From Methylomonas methanica (GTDB lineage Bacteria; Pseudomonadota; Gammaproteobacteria; Methylococcales; Methylomonadaceae), in NCBI RefSeq assembly GCF_001644035.1, contig NZ_LUUG01000057.1:1-64000 (forward strand): DNA of 64,000 bases, given 5' to 3'. The notes beneath the pieces were generated by a model, which saw nothing but the letters and a program-made list of their open reading frames with translations, had not been told where the DNA came from and did not search any database. A program made the translations under genes and the position numbers. Below are positions 1-8,916 of this stretch, one piece after another (the first letter of the stretch is position 1; each line of letters starts with the position of its first letter).

Positions 1-70
<70 letters not shown>

Positions 71-80
71 AATTTAAAAA

Positions 81-104
81 GCCGCGATTTATCGCGGCTT
101 TTTT
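81..104 (+). terminator. Rho-independent terminator of the tRNA-Gly transcript
   Basis: A perfect 8-bp stem, GCCGCGAT / ATCGCGGC, closes a two-base loop and is followed at once by six T. It starts ten bases after the tRNA CCA end. Confidence 0.9.
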
Positions 105-195
105 ATTGTCCGAAGATAAGGACATTCCTCATCATCGACAAATGAGAAAGCAGAGCCGACTGAAAAATCAGCCGGCCGCCCTCGACAGCACTACC

Positions 196-3100
196 TCATA
201 CCAAAACCCGCTCAATACCGCCTTTACTGACCCGATCCAAATACCCGGTCATCCAGTTATTACCCAACACATGCTTGGCGATTTCCACGACGATGTAATC
301 GACTTCCATCTGATCAACTTCGTCTTCGAACCGCTGCAAACCTTGCATGCACGACGGACAGGAGGTCAACATCTTCACCGCACCGTCGTAGCCATCAGCC
401 CGCAATTTGGCGGTATCTTTCTGCAATTCTTCCGCCTTACGAAACCGAATCTGCGTGGAAATATCCGGCCGCGCCACCGCCAAGGTACCCGACTCGCCGC
501 AACAGCGCTCGGATTTGGCAACCGGCGCGCCAATCAACTGATTGACCACTTTCATGGGGTCTTGCTGCTTGAACGGGCTATGACACGGATCGTGATATAG
601 ATAACGTGCACCATTCACCCCTTCCAGCCTGACGCCTTTTTCCAGCAGATATTCGTGAATATCGATCAAGCGGCAACCGGGAAAAATTTTCTCGAATTCG
701 TAATCCTGCAATTGATCCTGGCAAGTACCGCAGCTGACTACTACCGTTTTGATATCCAGATAATTCAGCGTATTCGCCACGCGATGAAACAATACGCGAT
801 TATCGGTAGTGATTTTCTGCGCCTTATCGAACTGACCGCCGGCGCGTTGCGGATAGCCACAGCACAAATAACCGGGCGGCAAAACGGTTTGCACGCCAAT
901 CTCGTACAGCATCGCCTGCGTCGCCAATCCGACTTGCGAGAACAAGCGCTCGGACCCGCAGCCGGGGAAATAAAACACCGCCTCGGAATCGGTGCCGGTT
1001 TTCGTGTGATCGCGAATGATGGGCACGATTTGTCCATCTTCGATGTCCAGCAACGCCCGCGCCGTTTTCGTCGGCAAGTCTCCGGGCATTTTGCGATTCA
1101 TGAAATGAATCACCTGCTCGCGCACCGGCGGCTTGCCGACCGTGGCCGGCGGCTGGGCGATCTGGACTTTGCTCCAAGGTTTTAACAGCGTATTGCCGAT
1201 GCGCTGGACTTTGTAAGTCCAATCGATCATCGCCGTGCGCATGGCCTTGACCGTGTTCGGGCTGGATGCGGTCAAAAATGCGATGGCCATCGTTTTGGCC
1301 GGATTGAAACTTTGCTTACCCATCTTGCGCAGCAGATTACGCATATTCATCGACACATCGCCGAAATCAATATCCACCGGGCAAGGATTGAAGCATTTGT
1401 GGCAAACCGTGCAATGATCGGCGACGTCTTCGAACTCTTTCCAATGGGTAATTGAAATGCCGCGCCGGGTTTGTTCTTCGTACAAAAACGCTTCGATCAA
1501 TAAGGAAGTCGCCAAAATTTTGTTACGCGGCGAATACAACAAATTGGCCGGCGGCACATGCGTCGAACAAACCGGTTTGCATTTGCCGCAGCGCAGACAA
1601 TCCTTCACCGAATCGGAGATCGCGCCGATGTCGCTCTGCTGCATGATCAGCGATTCAAAGCCCATCAAACTAAATGAGGTGGTATAAGCCGAACGCAAGT
1701 CGGCGCCCGGCATTAATTTGCCACGATTGAAACGGCCTTCCGGGTCGATGCGGTTTTTATAAGCGTGAAAATCCGCCAATTCTTCTTCAGTCAAAAACTC
1801 GTATTTGGTGATACCGATACCGTGCTCGCCGGAAATCGCCCCGCCCAGCGAACGCGCCAAGGCCATGATCCGCGCCACGGCGGCATTGGCTTCTTGCAGC
1901 ATTTCGTAATGATCGGAGTTGACCGGCAGATTCGTATGCACGTTGCCGTCGCCGGCATGCATGTGCAGAGCCACGAACACGCGGCCGCGCAGGACCTCTT
2001 TATGCAAAGCCTCGATGCGCTCGACGATGGGCCGGAAATTATCGCCTTCGAAAATTTCCCGCAAGCGTGGTAGTAATTCCTGCTTCCACGACACCCGCAA
2101 CGAATAATCCTGCAAGCGATGAAACAGAATCGGCTCGGCGGCGCGATTGCTCAATTCGCCGACCTGGATACCTTGTGACTCGAAGGCTTTTTCGGCTTCG
2201 GCCAACGGCAAATCCAGACTGTCGTATACCCATTGCCAACGCGTTTTTACCGTGCCCACCGCATCCAAAGCCAAGGCTCGACGCTCGTCCAGCAGTTCGG
2301 ACTTATTCACGCCTTCCTCATAGGCCCGCAACGGCAGATCGCCGCTCAGCAATTCGGTTAAGGCCCGGCACAAGCGCAATTTATTGTTTAACGACAATTC
2401 GATATTGATACGCTCGATGCCGTCGCAATAATCGCCCATGCGCGGCAAGGGGATTACCACGTCTTCGTTGATTTTAAAGGCGTTGGTATGTCTGGCAATC
2501 GCCGCCGTTCGGCCCCGATCCAGCCAGAATTTTTTACGGGTTTCCGGATTGACCGCGATAAAGCCCTCGGCACCCCGCCCATTACATAGGCGCACTACTT
2601 CCGACGCCGCCATGGCCACCTGATTTTCGTCGTCGCCGACGATGTCGCCGATCAGCACCATCTTCGGCCGACCGTGGCGTTTGGCTTTGGTGGCATAGCC
2701 AACCGCTTTCACATAGCGTTCGTCCAGATGTTCCAGACCGGCCAGCATTACCCGATTGGTACCCTCTTTCGGTAAGTCGGCCAGATAGTCGCGAATCTCG
2801 ACGATCGACGGCACCGCTTCCCGCACCTGCCCGAAAAACTCCAGGCAAAACGTGCGGCTAACCGGCGGCATTTCGTGCAGAATCCAGCGCGCGGAGGTGA
2901 TGATGCCGTCGCAACCCTCTTTTTGAATCCCTGGCAGACCGCCGAGAAACTTGTCGGTGACATCTTTACCCAGACCGGTCTTGCGGAAAAAACTGCCGGA
3001 AATTTCCAGGGTTTCTTCACCCAGCAATTGCTTGCCGCCGGCATCGAAGCGTTTCAGCAGAAAACCGGCTTTGTCTTGCTCGTGGATCTTGCCCAGATTG

Positions 3101-4122
3101 TGATTCAGGCGCTCGACTTCCAGCCAATTACCGTCCGGCGTCACCATCCGCCAGGAGGCCAGGTTGTCCAGCGCAGTCCCCCACAGCACCGCTTTTTTCC
3201 CACCGGCGTTCATCGCGATATTGCCGCCGATGCAGGAGGCATCAGCGGACGTTGGATCGCAGGCGAACACCAAGCCGGCCTGTTCGGCGGTTTCCATCAC
3301 CCGTCTGGTCACCACACCGGCTCCAGTATGAATCGTCGCATACGAGCACTCCACGCCCGGCAATAGTGTATGCCGCTCCACCGCCCCCATTGCCAACAGC
3401 TTTTCGGTATTGATCACCGCGGAATATGCATTGAGAGGCACTGCACCGCCGGTGTAACCCGTGCCGCCGCCACGTGGGATGATAGTCAGGCCAAGTTCGA
3501 TGCAGCCGCGCACCAAATGTCCGACTTCGTCTTCGGAGGTCGGGTACAGCACCACAAACGGATACTCGACTCGCCAGTCAGTAGCATCGGTAACGTGACT
3601 GACGCGAGCGAAGCCGTCGAAACTGATATTGTCCTTGCGGGTGTATTGCGAAAGTAAGGTCCGCACACTCCGGCGCAGTTGTGCGGTGCGTTCGAAATGG
3701 GCTTCGAATTCATTCACCGCCTGATGCGCGGCGGCGATCAATTGCGCTACGCGCTCAGCCCGCTCGGCGTGCTGGCTTTCCAACTCGGTTTGCCGGCCTT
3801 CCATCTGCCCCAAACGATGCCGCAAGGCTTGCAGCAAGGCGCGCCGCCTTTTACCGTTGTCGAGCAAATCGTCTTCGAGATAAGGATTACGTTGAACCGC
3901 CCAAATGTCGCCCAACACTTCGTAAAGCATCCGCGCGGAACGCCCGGTGATCCGCTCCTCGCGCAACGAATCAAGCACCCACCACATGTCTTCGCCAAGC
4001 AGGCGAATCACGATTTCGCGATCAGAAAACGAGGTGTAGTTATAAGGAATTTCCCGCAGTCGCGCGGGCGTTGCATCATCGGATACAGGGAATAATTGAG
4101 AAGCCACTGGTAATCGGCGCAT
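196..4122 (-). CDS. Giant FAD-linked oxidoreductase / Fe-S protein (DUF3683 family)
   Basis: A 1308-residue fusion related to D-lactate/glycolate dehydrogenases and GlcF/GlpC-type iron-sulfur subunits. In order: an N-terminal DUF3683-like region (about 1-165), a VAO-type FAD-binding domain with [11 protein letters not shown] at 216-226, an FAD-oxidase C-terminal domain with [10 protein letters not shown] and GEHGIG, two [4Fe-4S] motifs ([11 protein letters not shown] near 850, [12 protein letters not shown] near 907), and two CCG domains (FPGCGSE...CCGYP near 1055, HDPCH...CCGES near 1180-1207). Flavin, Fe-S and CCG modules in one chain suggest transfer of electrons from a 2-hydroxy acid to the quinone pool or another acceptor. 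The substrate cannot be read from sequence. No operon partner is adjacent; the next gene upstream on the same strand is a protein kinase 97 bases away. Family known, substrate inferred. Confidence 0.9.
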   Translation of the reverse strand: MRRLPVASQLFPVSDDATPARLREIPYNYTSFSDREIVIRLLGEDMWWVLDSLREERITGRSARMLYEVLGDIWAVQRNPYLEDDLLDNGKRRRALLQALRHRLGQMEGRQTELESQHAERAERVAQLIAAAHQAVNEFEAHFERTAQLRRSVRTLLSQYTRKDNISFDGFARVSHVTDATDWRVEYPFVVLYPTSEDEVGHLVRGCIELGLTIIPRGGGTGYTGGAVPLNAYSAVINTEKLLAMGAVERHTLLPGVECSYATIHTGAGVVTRRVMETAEQAGLVFACDPTSADASCIGGNIAMNAGGKKAVLWGTALDNLASWRMVTPDGNWLEVERLNHNLGKIHEQDKAGFLLKRFDAGGKQLLGEETLEISGSFFRKTGLGKDVTDKFLGGLPGIQKEGCDGIITSARWILHEMPPVSRTFCLEFFGQVREAVPSIVEIRDYLADLPKEGTNRVMLAGLEHLDERYVKAVGYATKAKRHGRPKMVLIGDIVGDDENQVAMAASEVVRLCNGRGAEGFIAVNPETRKKFWLDRGRTAAIARHTNAFKINEDVVIPLPRMGDYCDGIERINIELSLNNKLRLCRALTELLSGDLPLRAYEEGVNKSELLDERRALALDAVGTVKTRWQWVYDSLDLPLAEAEKAFESQGIQVGELSNRAAEPILFHRLQDYSLRVSWKQELLPRLREIFEGDNFRPIVERIEALHKEVLRGRVFVALHMHAGDGNVHTNLPVNSDHYEMLQEANAAVARIMALARSLGGAISGEHGIGITKYEFLTEEELADFHAYKNRIDPEGRFNRGKLMPGADLRSAYTTSFSLMGFESLIMQQSDIGAISDSVKDCLRCGKCKPVCSTHVPPANLLYSPRNKILATSLLIEAFLYEEQTRRGISITHWKEFEDVADHCTVCHKCFNPCPVDIDFGDVSMNMRNLLRKMGKQSFNPAKTMAIAFLTASSPNTVKAMRTAMIDWTYKVQRIGNTLLKPWSKVQIAQPPATVGKPPVREQVIHFMNRKMPGDLPTKTARALLDIEDGQIVPIIRDHTKTGTDSEAVFYFPGCGSERLFSQVGLATQAMLYEIGVQTVLPPGYLCCGYPQRAGGQFDKAQKITTDNRVLFHRVANTLNYLDIKTVVVSCGTCQDQLQDYEFEKIFPGCRLIDIHEYLLEKGVRLEGVNGARYLYHDPCHSPFKQQDPMKVVNQLIGAPVAKSERCCGESGTLAVARPDISTQIRFRKAEELQKDTAKLRADGYDGAVKMLTSCPSCMQGLQRFEDEVDQMEVDYIVVEIAKHVLGNNWMTGYLDRVSKGGIERVLV

Positions 4123-4219
4123 AGGAAGTCATAATGCGCCGAATTCTAGCATGGCAGCGGATGAGGCATGATCGAAAATCAGCTCACAAACCGCGAAATA
4201 TCTGAGGTTAATCGCTTTG

Positions 4220-5887
4220 CTAATTGAATCTGAGCTTATCTCGCAAACTCTGCAAGCCCTTGTGCACAGGATTAACTTCCAAGCCTTCCTGCACTTTTTT
4301 CAAGGCCTCCGAGCGGTCGTTCTTTTCGTAAAACTCCCACGCCTGTTGTTCCAGCGTATCGGCGATTTTATTGATACCGTCCACAGCCGCTTTATTATAT
4401 GGATCGATTTTCAAAACCTCCTGGTAGGCCCAGAACGCGTTGCTACCGGTCGGCGCAGTGAGATAGCCGACATCGAAATGAATATCCGCCAACTCCAGCA
4501 AATCTTTGATTTTCTGATTTTGCTCCGGGCTTAATTCCACAGCAACCTTCACAACCTCGGTATTGGTATTTTTTTCGTTTAAGGTCCAATAGACATTCAA
4601 GCCAATTAAACAGGCAATAAACAATGCTGTCGACCATAAGCCGTAATATACCGAGGTATGCGGACCGATGGCCGTTAAAAACTCATCAATATTGGCGCTG
4701 CGATCCTCCTGCCTAAAGGCCAAAGCCTTTTGTAATCCTTTCCATTGCCGCCGCTTTAGCTGAGTGATGGGCTTGGGCTGCAAATTGACTTCCATGGCTT
4801 TTTCCGCCGACAAACGGCCGAACGGATGCTTGCCGCTTAGCAATTCGTAGGTAATACACGCCAAGGCATAAATATCGTCGCGCGGGTCCGGATCGCTATT
4901 TTGCAGTTGTTCCAGACTGGCATAGGCCGGGGTCATGGCGCCCAACGAACGGGCATTAAATATCGTCGCGTCGTGACCGTCTTTTTCACTACGACCGATG
5001 GCGCAGGCGATCCCGAAATCCAGTACTCTGATTTCGCCGTCGTCGCCGATAAATACATTGCCCGGTTTAAAGTCGGAGTGAACGATATTTTTTTTATGCG
5101 CGTGCGCCAATGCTTCTGCCATCGCACTGATGATAGGCCAGGCTTTTTTGAAGGGTAATCCGCTATCGACATGCTCGCGGATCAAATGACTGAGCGGCTT
5201 GCCCTGCAAGTACTCCATCGACATAAACACGTGAGTGCCGTCCCGATCAAAGTCGTAGACTTTGATGATGTTGGGGTGAGACAGAGTTTGCGCGCGCTTG
5301 GTCTCGCGCTGCAAGGCCACCAGCGCCATCGGATTGAATTGAAAATCCTGGTTCAGCACCTTTAAAGCCACGAACGGCTCTTTATCCGACGCCTCCACTT
5401 TGCGCAAATCGGTGGCTTTAAACACCATCCCCATACCGCCCACCCCGAGCAGCTCTTCGAGTACAAAACGGCTTTTCAAGGTACTGCCTACTGTCAGCTC
5501 GGCGCGCGGCTGCGAGGGGTCCAAGCCTTGCAATAAGGATTCGGTCGTCAGCGTAGGTGTTTGCGTAGCGGGTGAAACAGGCAGTATCGTCGCCGTTTTA
5601 GCCGGCGCGGAAACTACACTGGTCTCATCGTCTTGAACGGATACCCGCGAGGGCGCAATTTTGGTTTGATCGCCGGCAATCCGCGTTTCGTCTTGCATAG
5701 CAGATTGCAACCCGCGGTAAACATCCGCGCCAATTTTTCCGCTTCGAAATTCGTTTTCCAAGAATTGGCGGGCTGCATCTAAAACCTGTTCGGGTTCCAA
5801 GCTCAAAGCGGCCGCCACGGCCAACAAATCTTCATAGGCTATTTGAGCCTGCTGAAAGGCTTTCAATGCGAGCTCGAATCTGGACAT
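4220..5887 (-). CDS. Membrane-anchored Ser/Thr protein kinase with C-terminal helical repeats
   Basis: A Hanks-type kinase domain spans about residues 141-408 (counted from the ATG at 5887). The glycine loop GVGGMGMV, the ATP-anchoring lysine in VALKV, the catalytic loop HSDFKPGN and the DFG motif are all visible. One membrane helix follows (WSTALFIACLIGLNVYW), then a periplasmic tail resembling two TPR units (FWAYQEVLKIDPYNKAA, EALKKVQEGLEVNP). The N-terminal 135 residues are helical and then Ser/Thr/Pro-rich. The catalytic loop has HSD where most kinases have HRD, so it belongs to the non-RD class and may not be controlled by activation-loop phosphorylation. A TTG three codons upstream (5896) is a possible start, but the ATG was preferred. 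No cognate phosphatase gene is near. Confidence 0.85.
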   Translation of the reverse strand: MSRFELALKAFQQAQIAYEDLLAVAAALSLEPEQVLDAARQFLENEFRSGKIGADVYRGLQSAMQDETRIAGDQTKIAPSRVSVQDDETSVVSAPAKTATILPVSPATQTPTLTTESLLQGLDPSQPRAELTVGSTLKSRFVLEELLGVGGMGMVFKATDLRKVEASDKEPFVALKVLNQDFQFNPMALVALQRETKRAQTLSHPNIIKVYDFDRDGTHVFMSMEYLQGKPLSHLIREHVDSGLPFKKAWPIISAMAEALAHAHKKNIVHSDFKPGNVFIGDDGEIRVLDFGIACAIGRSEKDGHDATIFNARSLGAMTPAYASLEQLQNSDPDPRDDIYALACITYELLSGKHPFGRLSAEKAMEVNLQPKPITQLKRRQWKGLQKALAFRQEDRSANIDEFLTAIGPHTSVYYGLWSTALFIACLIGLNVYWTLNEKNTNTEVVKVAVELSPEQNQKIKDLLELADIHFDVGYLTAPTGSNAFWAYQEVLKIDPYNKAAVDGINKIADTLEQQAWEFYEKNDRSEALKKVQEGLEVNPVHKGLQSLRDKLRFN

Positions 5888-6131
5888 GGCAAACAACAGT
5901 CAGGGAAAGTGTAAGGATTTTAGCCGAAGAGCTTGTTCGTGTCGCTGCAATTGCCCTTTACGGGTTAAAAACCTCCAACGCCAAAATCGCCCGCCCAAGC
6001 CCGGCAATTCACTCCGCTACTACATTTGCTAATTCGTAGGAATGACGGTCATAAGAAATTTACGTACCACAATAGAGTATGAACAAGCCTAATTGGCCGA
6101 TGCCGACTCTCCAGGCAAAATTTAATTACTA

Positions 6132-6158
6132 TTGAAAACATTGACATGCATCTATAAT
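6132..6158 (+). promoter_or_regulatory. Possible sigma-70 promoter of the autotransporter gene
   Basis: A perfect -10 box TATAAT at 6153-6158 lies 15 bases after TTGAAA (6132-6137), 25 bases upstream of the start codon. A second TTGACA at 6141-6146 is too close to the -10 box to act as its -35. The 15-base spacing is short, so the assignment is tentative. Confidence 0.4.
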
Positions 6159-6183
6159 AAGTCGCAGAAACTATTTCGGATAA

Positions 6184-7938
6184 ATGCTCATGAAATCACT
6201 GTTTTTTTTTGAACCCCTCTGTTCTAAAACCGCCTTTGCACGATTGAGCAAACGCCAATCCCTAACAGCAAGCTCATTAGCCGCATTGCTGCTGGCTTCG
6301 CCACTCGCCATGGGTTTGGAATTCGCGAGCGGGACATTCAATCTTACCGGCTCAGGCGCGGGTTCAGTCGGTTATCTGCCCTTTTCGCTAACGCAAACTA
6401 CTTTGGTCGATATTGCCACCAGCGGCCCTACAACGGACCCCTATATTTACCTGCTGAACGGCACCGGCAATTTTACCAGCCTCTCCGTGCTTACTGCGGA
6501 CGACGACGGCTGTAGCCAAATAGACTGCGGTGCGGCAGGCGCCTCTCCGGATTATAACTCGCTGATTAACGACTACCCCTTAAGCCCCGGAAGTTACACG
6601 GTGGCAGTAGCAAACTTCCCATTTTCGTCAACCGATGCTATCGCCGGATCCAATATAAACAGCAACACCGGCAACCTGTTGTTGATAGTCGGCGACTCAG
6701 GGCTGATCATTCCCGGTACCGGCACCGGCTCGGGCAGTGCAAGGTTGATTAGCTACGCGGGCAGCGGCGGGGCAGTCATTTCGCAATCGCAAATTATCGA
6801 ATCCACCTCTAACGCCAGCGCGACCTCGCTGGCAATCAACAGCTTGTGCGCCTCCCCCACCAGCTCCGCTGTCATTAGCGACTGCGCCAGAATCGCCGGC
6901 CTGAGCGCGGCCGCCAAAGCCGACGTTATCGATCAAATCACTCCGGAAGAGATTAATACGATTGCAGCCACCACGGTTGCCACCTCGCGCGCCAATTTCA
7001 GCAGTGTTATGGACCGCATCGCGACCTTGCGAGCCGGCAATGCTGGCGGCATCAATCTGGGCGGCACCAAAATCGGTGGCGCCAGCGGAGATGAACTGCC
7101 GGAAATATTCCAACGTCTCGGCATCTACGGCAATATCGACGGCAGTTTCGGTAGCCGGAACCGCTCCGCCAACGAACAGGGTTACAGTTTCGACAACCAA
7201 GGGGTAACGGTCGGTGCGGATTATGCGGTCACCGACAATTTTTTTGTGGGTCTGGCATTTAACAACGCTCACAACAAAGCCGATTTCAGTAACCGCGCCG
7301 GTCAGCTTTACACGGCGGCTTATACCGGCTCGCTATACAGCACTGTCAATATTCAGGATTTTTATATCGACGCTTTAGCCAGCGTTGGCGGCATCGATTA
7401 CGAATCCGAGCGGGCCATGAGTTTTTTCAACACCGCGGCGAAAGGCAGCACCTCGGGCATGCAGTATGCCTCCAGCTTGGGCGCGGGTTATAACTATCAC
7501 ATAGACCAGGTGGTGGTCGGGCCGTATATCGGTTTCGACTACGCCAAAACCGAAGTGGACGGCTACCGCGAATCCGGCGGTGCCAGTTTCGGCACCAGCT
7601 ATGGCAAACAAAACATAGAATCCATGCTGACGAAAGCCGGCGCCAGGGCTTCCTATGCCTGGAGCTTGCCCTGGGGCGTAATCGTGCCGCAAGTTAATGC
7701 CGAATGGGTACATGAATCCAGCTATAACGCCCAAGTCAGCGTGGTACGGTTCGTGCAAAACAATGCCGGCTTCAACATCCGCTCCGACAATCCGGACCGC
7801 GATTTCATGCAACTTGGGTTTAACGTGGCCGGTCAATTTGCCGATGGCATGTCCGCTTTCGTGGCCTACAACACCATCATTGATCGGGAAAACGTTTCAA
7901 ACCACGCCTTTTCCAGCGGTTTGCGGCTGTCGTTTTAA
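6184..7938 (+). CDS. Autotransporter with PPC-like passenger
   Basis: 584 residues. A long N-terminal export signal (hydrophobic stretch about 28-43) precedes a beta-rich region (about 46-165) resembling the bacterial pre-peptidase/DVUA0089-type fold, with phrases such as TFNLTGSGAGSVGYLPFSL and LSPGSYTVAVANF. A Ser/Gly linker follows, then a helix (about 250-286, QITPEEINTIAATTVATSR) that should sit in the pore. The C-terminal beta-barrel (about 311-584) ends in SGLRLSF with the terminal Phe expected of outer-membrane proteins. It should be a type V secreted surface protein. Two cysteine pairs in the passenger (DGCSQIDCG and LCAS...DCAR) could form disulfides. No protease or adhesin motif was recognised, so the passenger function is open. 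ATG 6190 is an alternative start. Confidence 0.8.
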   Translation: MLMKSLFFFEPLCSKTAFARLSKRQSLTASSLAALLLASPLAMGLEFASGTFNLTGSGAGSVGYLPFSLTQTTLVDIATSGPTTDPYIYLLNGTGNFTSLSVLTADDDGCSQIDCGAAGASPDYNSLINDYPLSPGSYTVAVANFPFSSTDAIAGSNINSNTGNLLLIVGDSGLIIPGTGTGSGSARLISYAGSGGAVISQSQIIESTSNASATSLAINSLCASPTSSAVISDCARIAGLSAAAKADVIDQITPEEINTIAATTVATSRANFSSVMDRIATLRAGNAGGINLGGTKIGGASGDELPEIFQRLGIYGNIDGSFGSRNRSANEQGYSFDNQGVTVGADYAVTDNFFVGLAFNNAHNKADFSNRAGQLYTAAYTGSLYSTVNIQDFYIDALASVGGIDYESERAMSFFNTAAKGSTSGMQYASSLGAGYNYHIDQVVVGPYIGFDYAKTEVDGYRESGGASFGTSYGKQNIESMLTKAGARASYAWSLPWGVIVPQVNAEWVHESSYNAQVSVVRFVQNNAGFNIRSDNPDRDFMQLGFNVAGQFADGMSAFVAYNTIIDRENVSNHAFSSGLRLSF

Positions 7939-7983
7939 ACCCGCCGGGCAAACGAATACACTGGGTCGATTGCCAGTCGGCCC

Positions 7984-8010
7984 CACGCTGCAAGCCTCGC
8001 AAGCAGCGTG
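7984..8010 (+). terminator. Inverted repeat after the autotransporter gene, possible weak terminator
   Basis: CACGCTGC and GCAGCGTG pair around an 11-base loop 46 bases after the autotransporter stop codon. No T tract follows, so it is not a classic intrinsic terminator. It may stabilise the 3' end or be incidental. Confidence 0.3.
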
Positions 8011-8035
8011 AACTCTTCCGAATAGCATTTACTTC

Positions 8036-8848
8036 ATGCCTGTCGAGCGGCTACATTTGCTGATTAAACTGAGTCTGCTGCTTTTCCTGGCAGCTTGCAG
8101 TACACCGGCGATGCGCCTGCATGATCAAGCCATGACATTCGGCTTTCAGCCCCTAGAAATTGAAGCCGCCGGATTCAAACTAAGCTCTTTTAGCCATTTG
8201 CCGCTCTCAGCCGGCAAACGCCTGCATGTTTACCTCGAAGGTGACGGCCGCCCTTGGGAACGTGGACTGTTTCCGGCCGCAGACCCGACTACCCGCACCT
8301 CCACCGTTCTGACATTAATGGCTTCCGACCCCGAGCCGGCTTTGTACCTGGGACGGCCATGCTACAACGGCCACGCCGACGATCCCGGCTGCTCGCAAAA
8401 CTTGTGGACCGGCGCCCGCTACGGCGAACGCGTGATAGCTTCTATGACCCAAGCACTAACAGAATTCTGCACACTAAACGGTTACCGCGAAGTGGTATTG
8501 ATCGGCCATAGCGGCGGCGGCACACTGGCGCTACTGATAGCCGAGCGATTGCCGCAAACCGTCGCGGTGGTGACACTGGCAGCGAATTACGACATTGATA
8601 TTTGGGCCGATCATCACGGCTACCAGCGCTTGAGCGACTCGCTAAACCCGGCTAAGCGCGCCGTCAAAACCGGCATCGCGGAATGGCATCTGCTAGGCCA
8701 GCGCGATAACAACATTCCACCGGAATTGTTCCAACAAGCCCTACGGCAACGCCCCAACAGCAAGGTCGAAATCGTCGATGCCGATCACGGCCATGGCTGG
8801 CAAACCATTTGGCCGCAAATGTTAAAACACCTGGAGCACCTGCCCTAG
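8036..8848 (+). CDS. Lipoprotein alpha/beta hydrolase
   Basis: 270 residues. A lipoprotein signal peptide ends in LAAC (Cys21). The fold is that of an alpha/beta hydrolase: a strand-loop VYLEGDGRPW at 65-74, the nucleophile elbow GHSGGG at 157-162 (Ser159), a candidate acid Asp in GQRDNN at 221-226, and a candidate His in DHGHGW at 250-255. A CYNGHADDPGCS stretch at 109-119 may form a disulfide. Expected to be a serine esterase or thioesterase anchored in the outer or inner membrane facing the periplasm. The substrate is unknown. It runs toward the caspase-like lipoprotein gene 68 bases downstream, which could be co-transcribed. Confidence 0.8.
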   Translation: MPVERLHLLIKLSLLLFLAACSTPAMRLHDQAMTFGFQPLEIEAAGFKLSSFSHLPLSAGKRLHVYLEGDGRPWERGLFPAADPTTRTSTVLTLMASDPEPALYLGRPCYNGHADDPGCSQNLWTGARYGERVIASMTQALTEFCTLNGYREVVLIGHSGGGTLALLIAERLPQTVAVVTLAANYDIDIWADHHGYQRLSDSLNPAKRAVKTGIAEWHLLGQRDNNIPPELFQQALRQRPNSKVEIVDADHGHGWQTIWPQMLKHLEHLP

Positions 8849-8916
8849 TCATTTGCGGGCTAGCGGATTTCTGCTATGGTTGCCGGATAAAACCATTCAT
8901 TCTAAGGCGGCACACC

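Noticed and set aside
6141-6158. TTGACA/TATAAT as a promoter pair
   Set aside because: Only six bases lie between the boxes; TTGAAA at 6132 is the more plausible -35.
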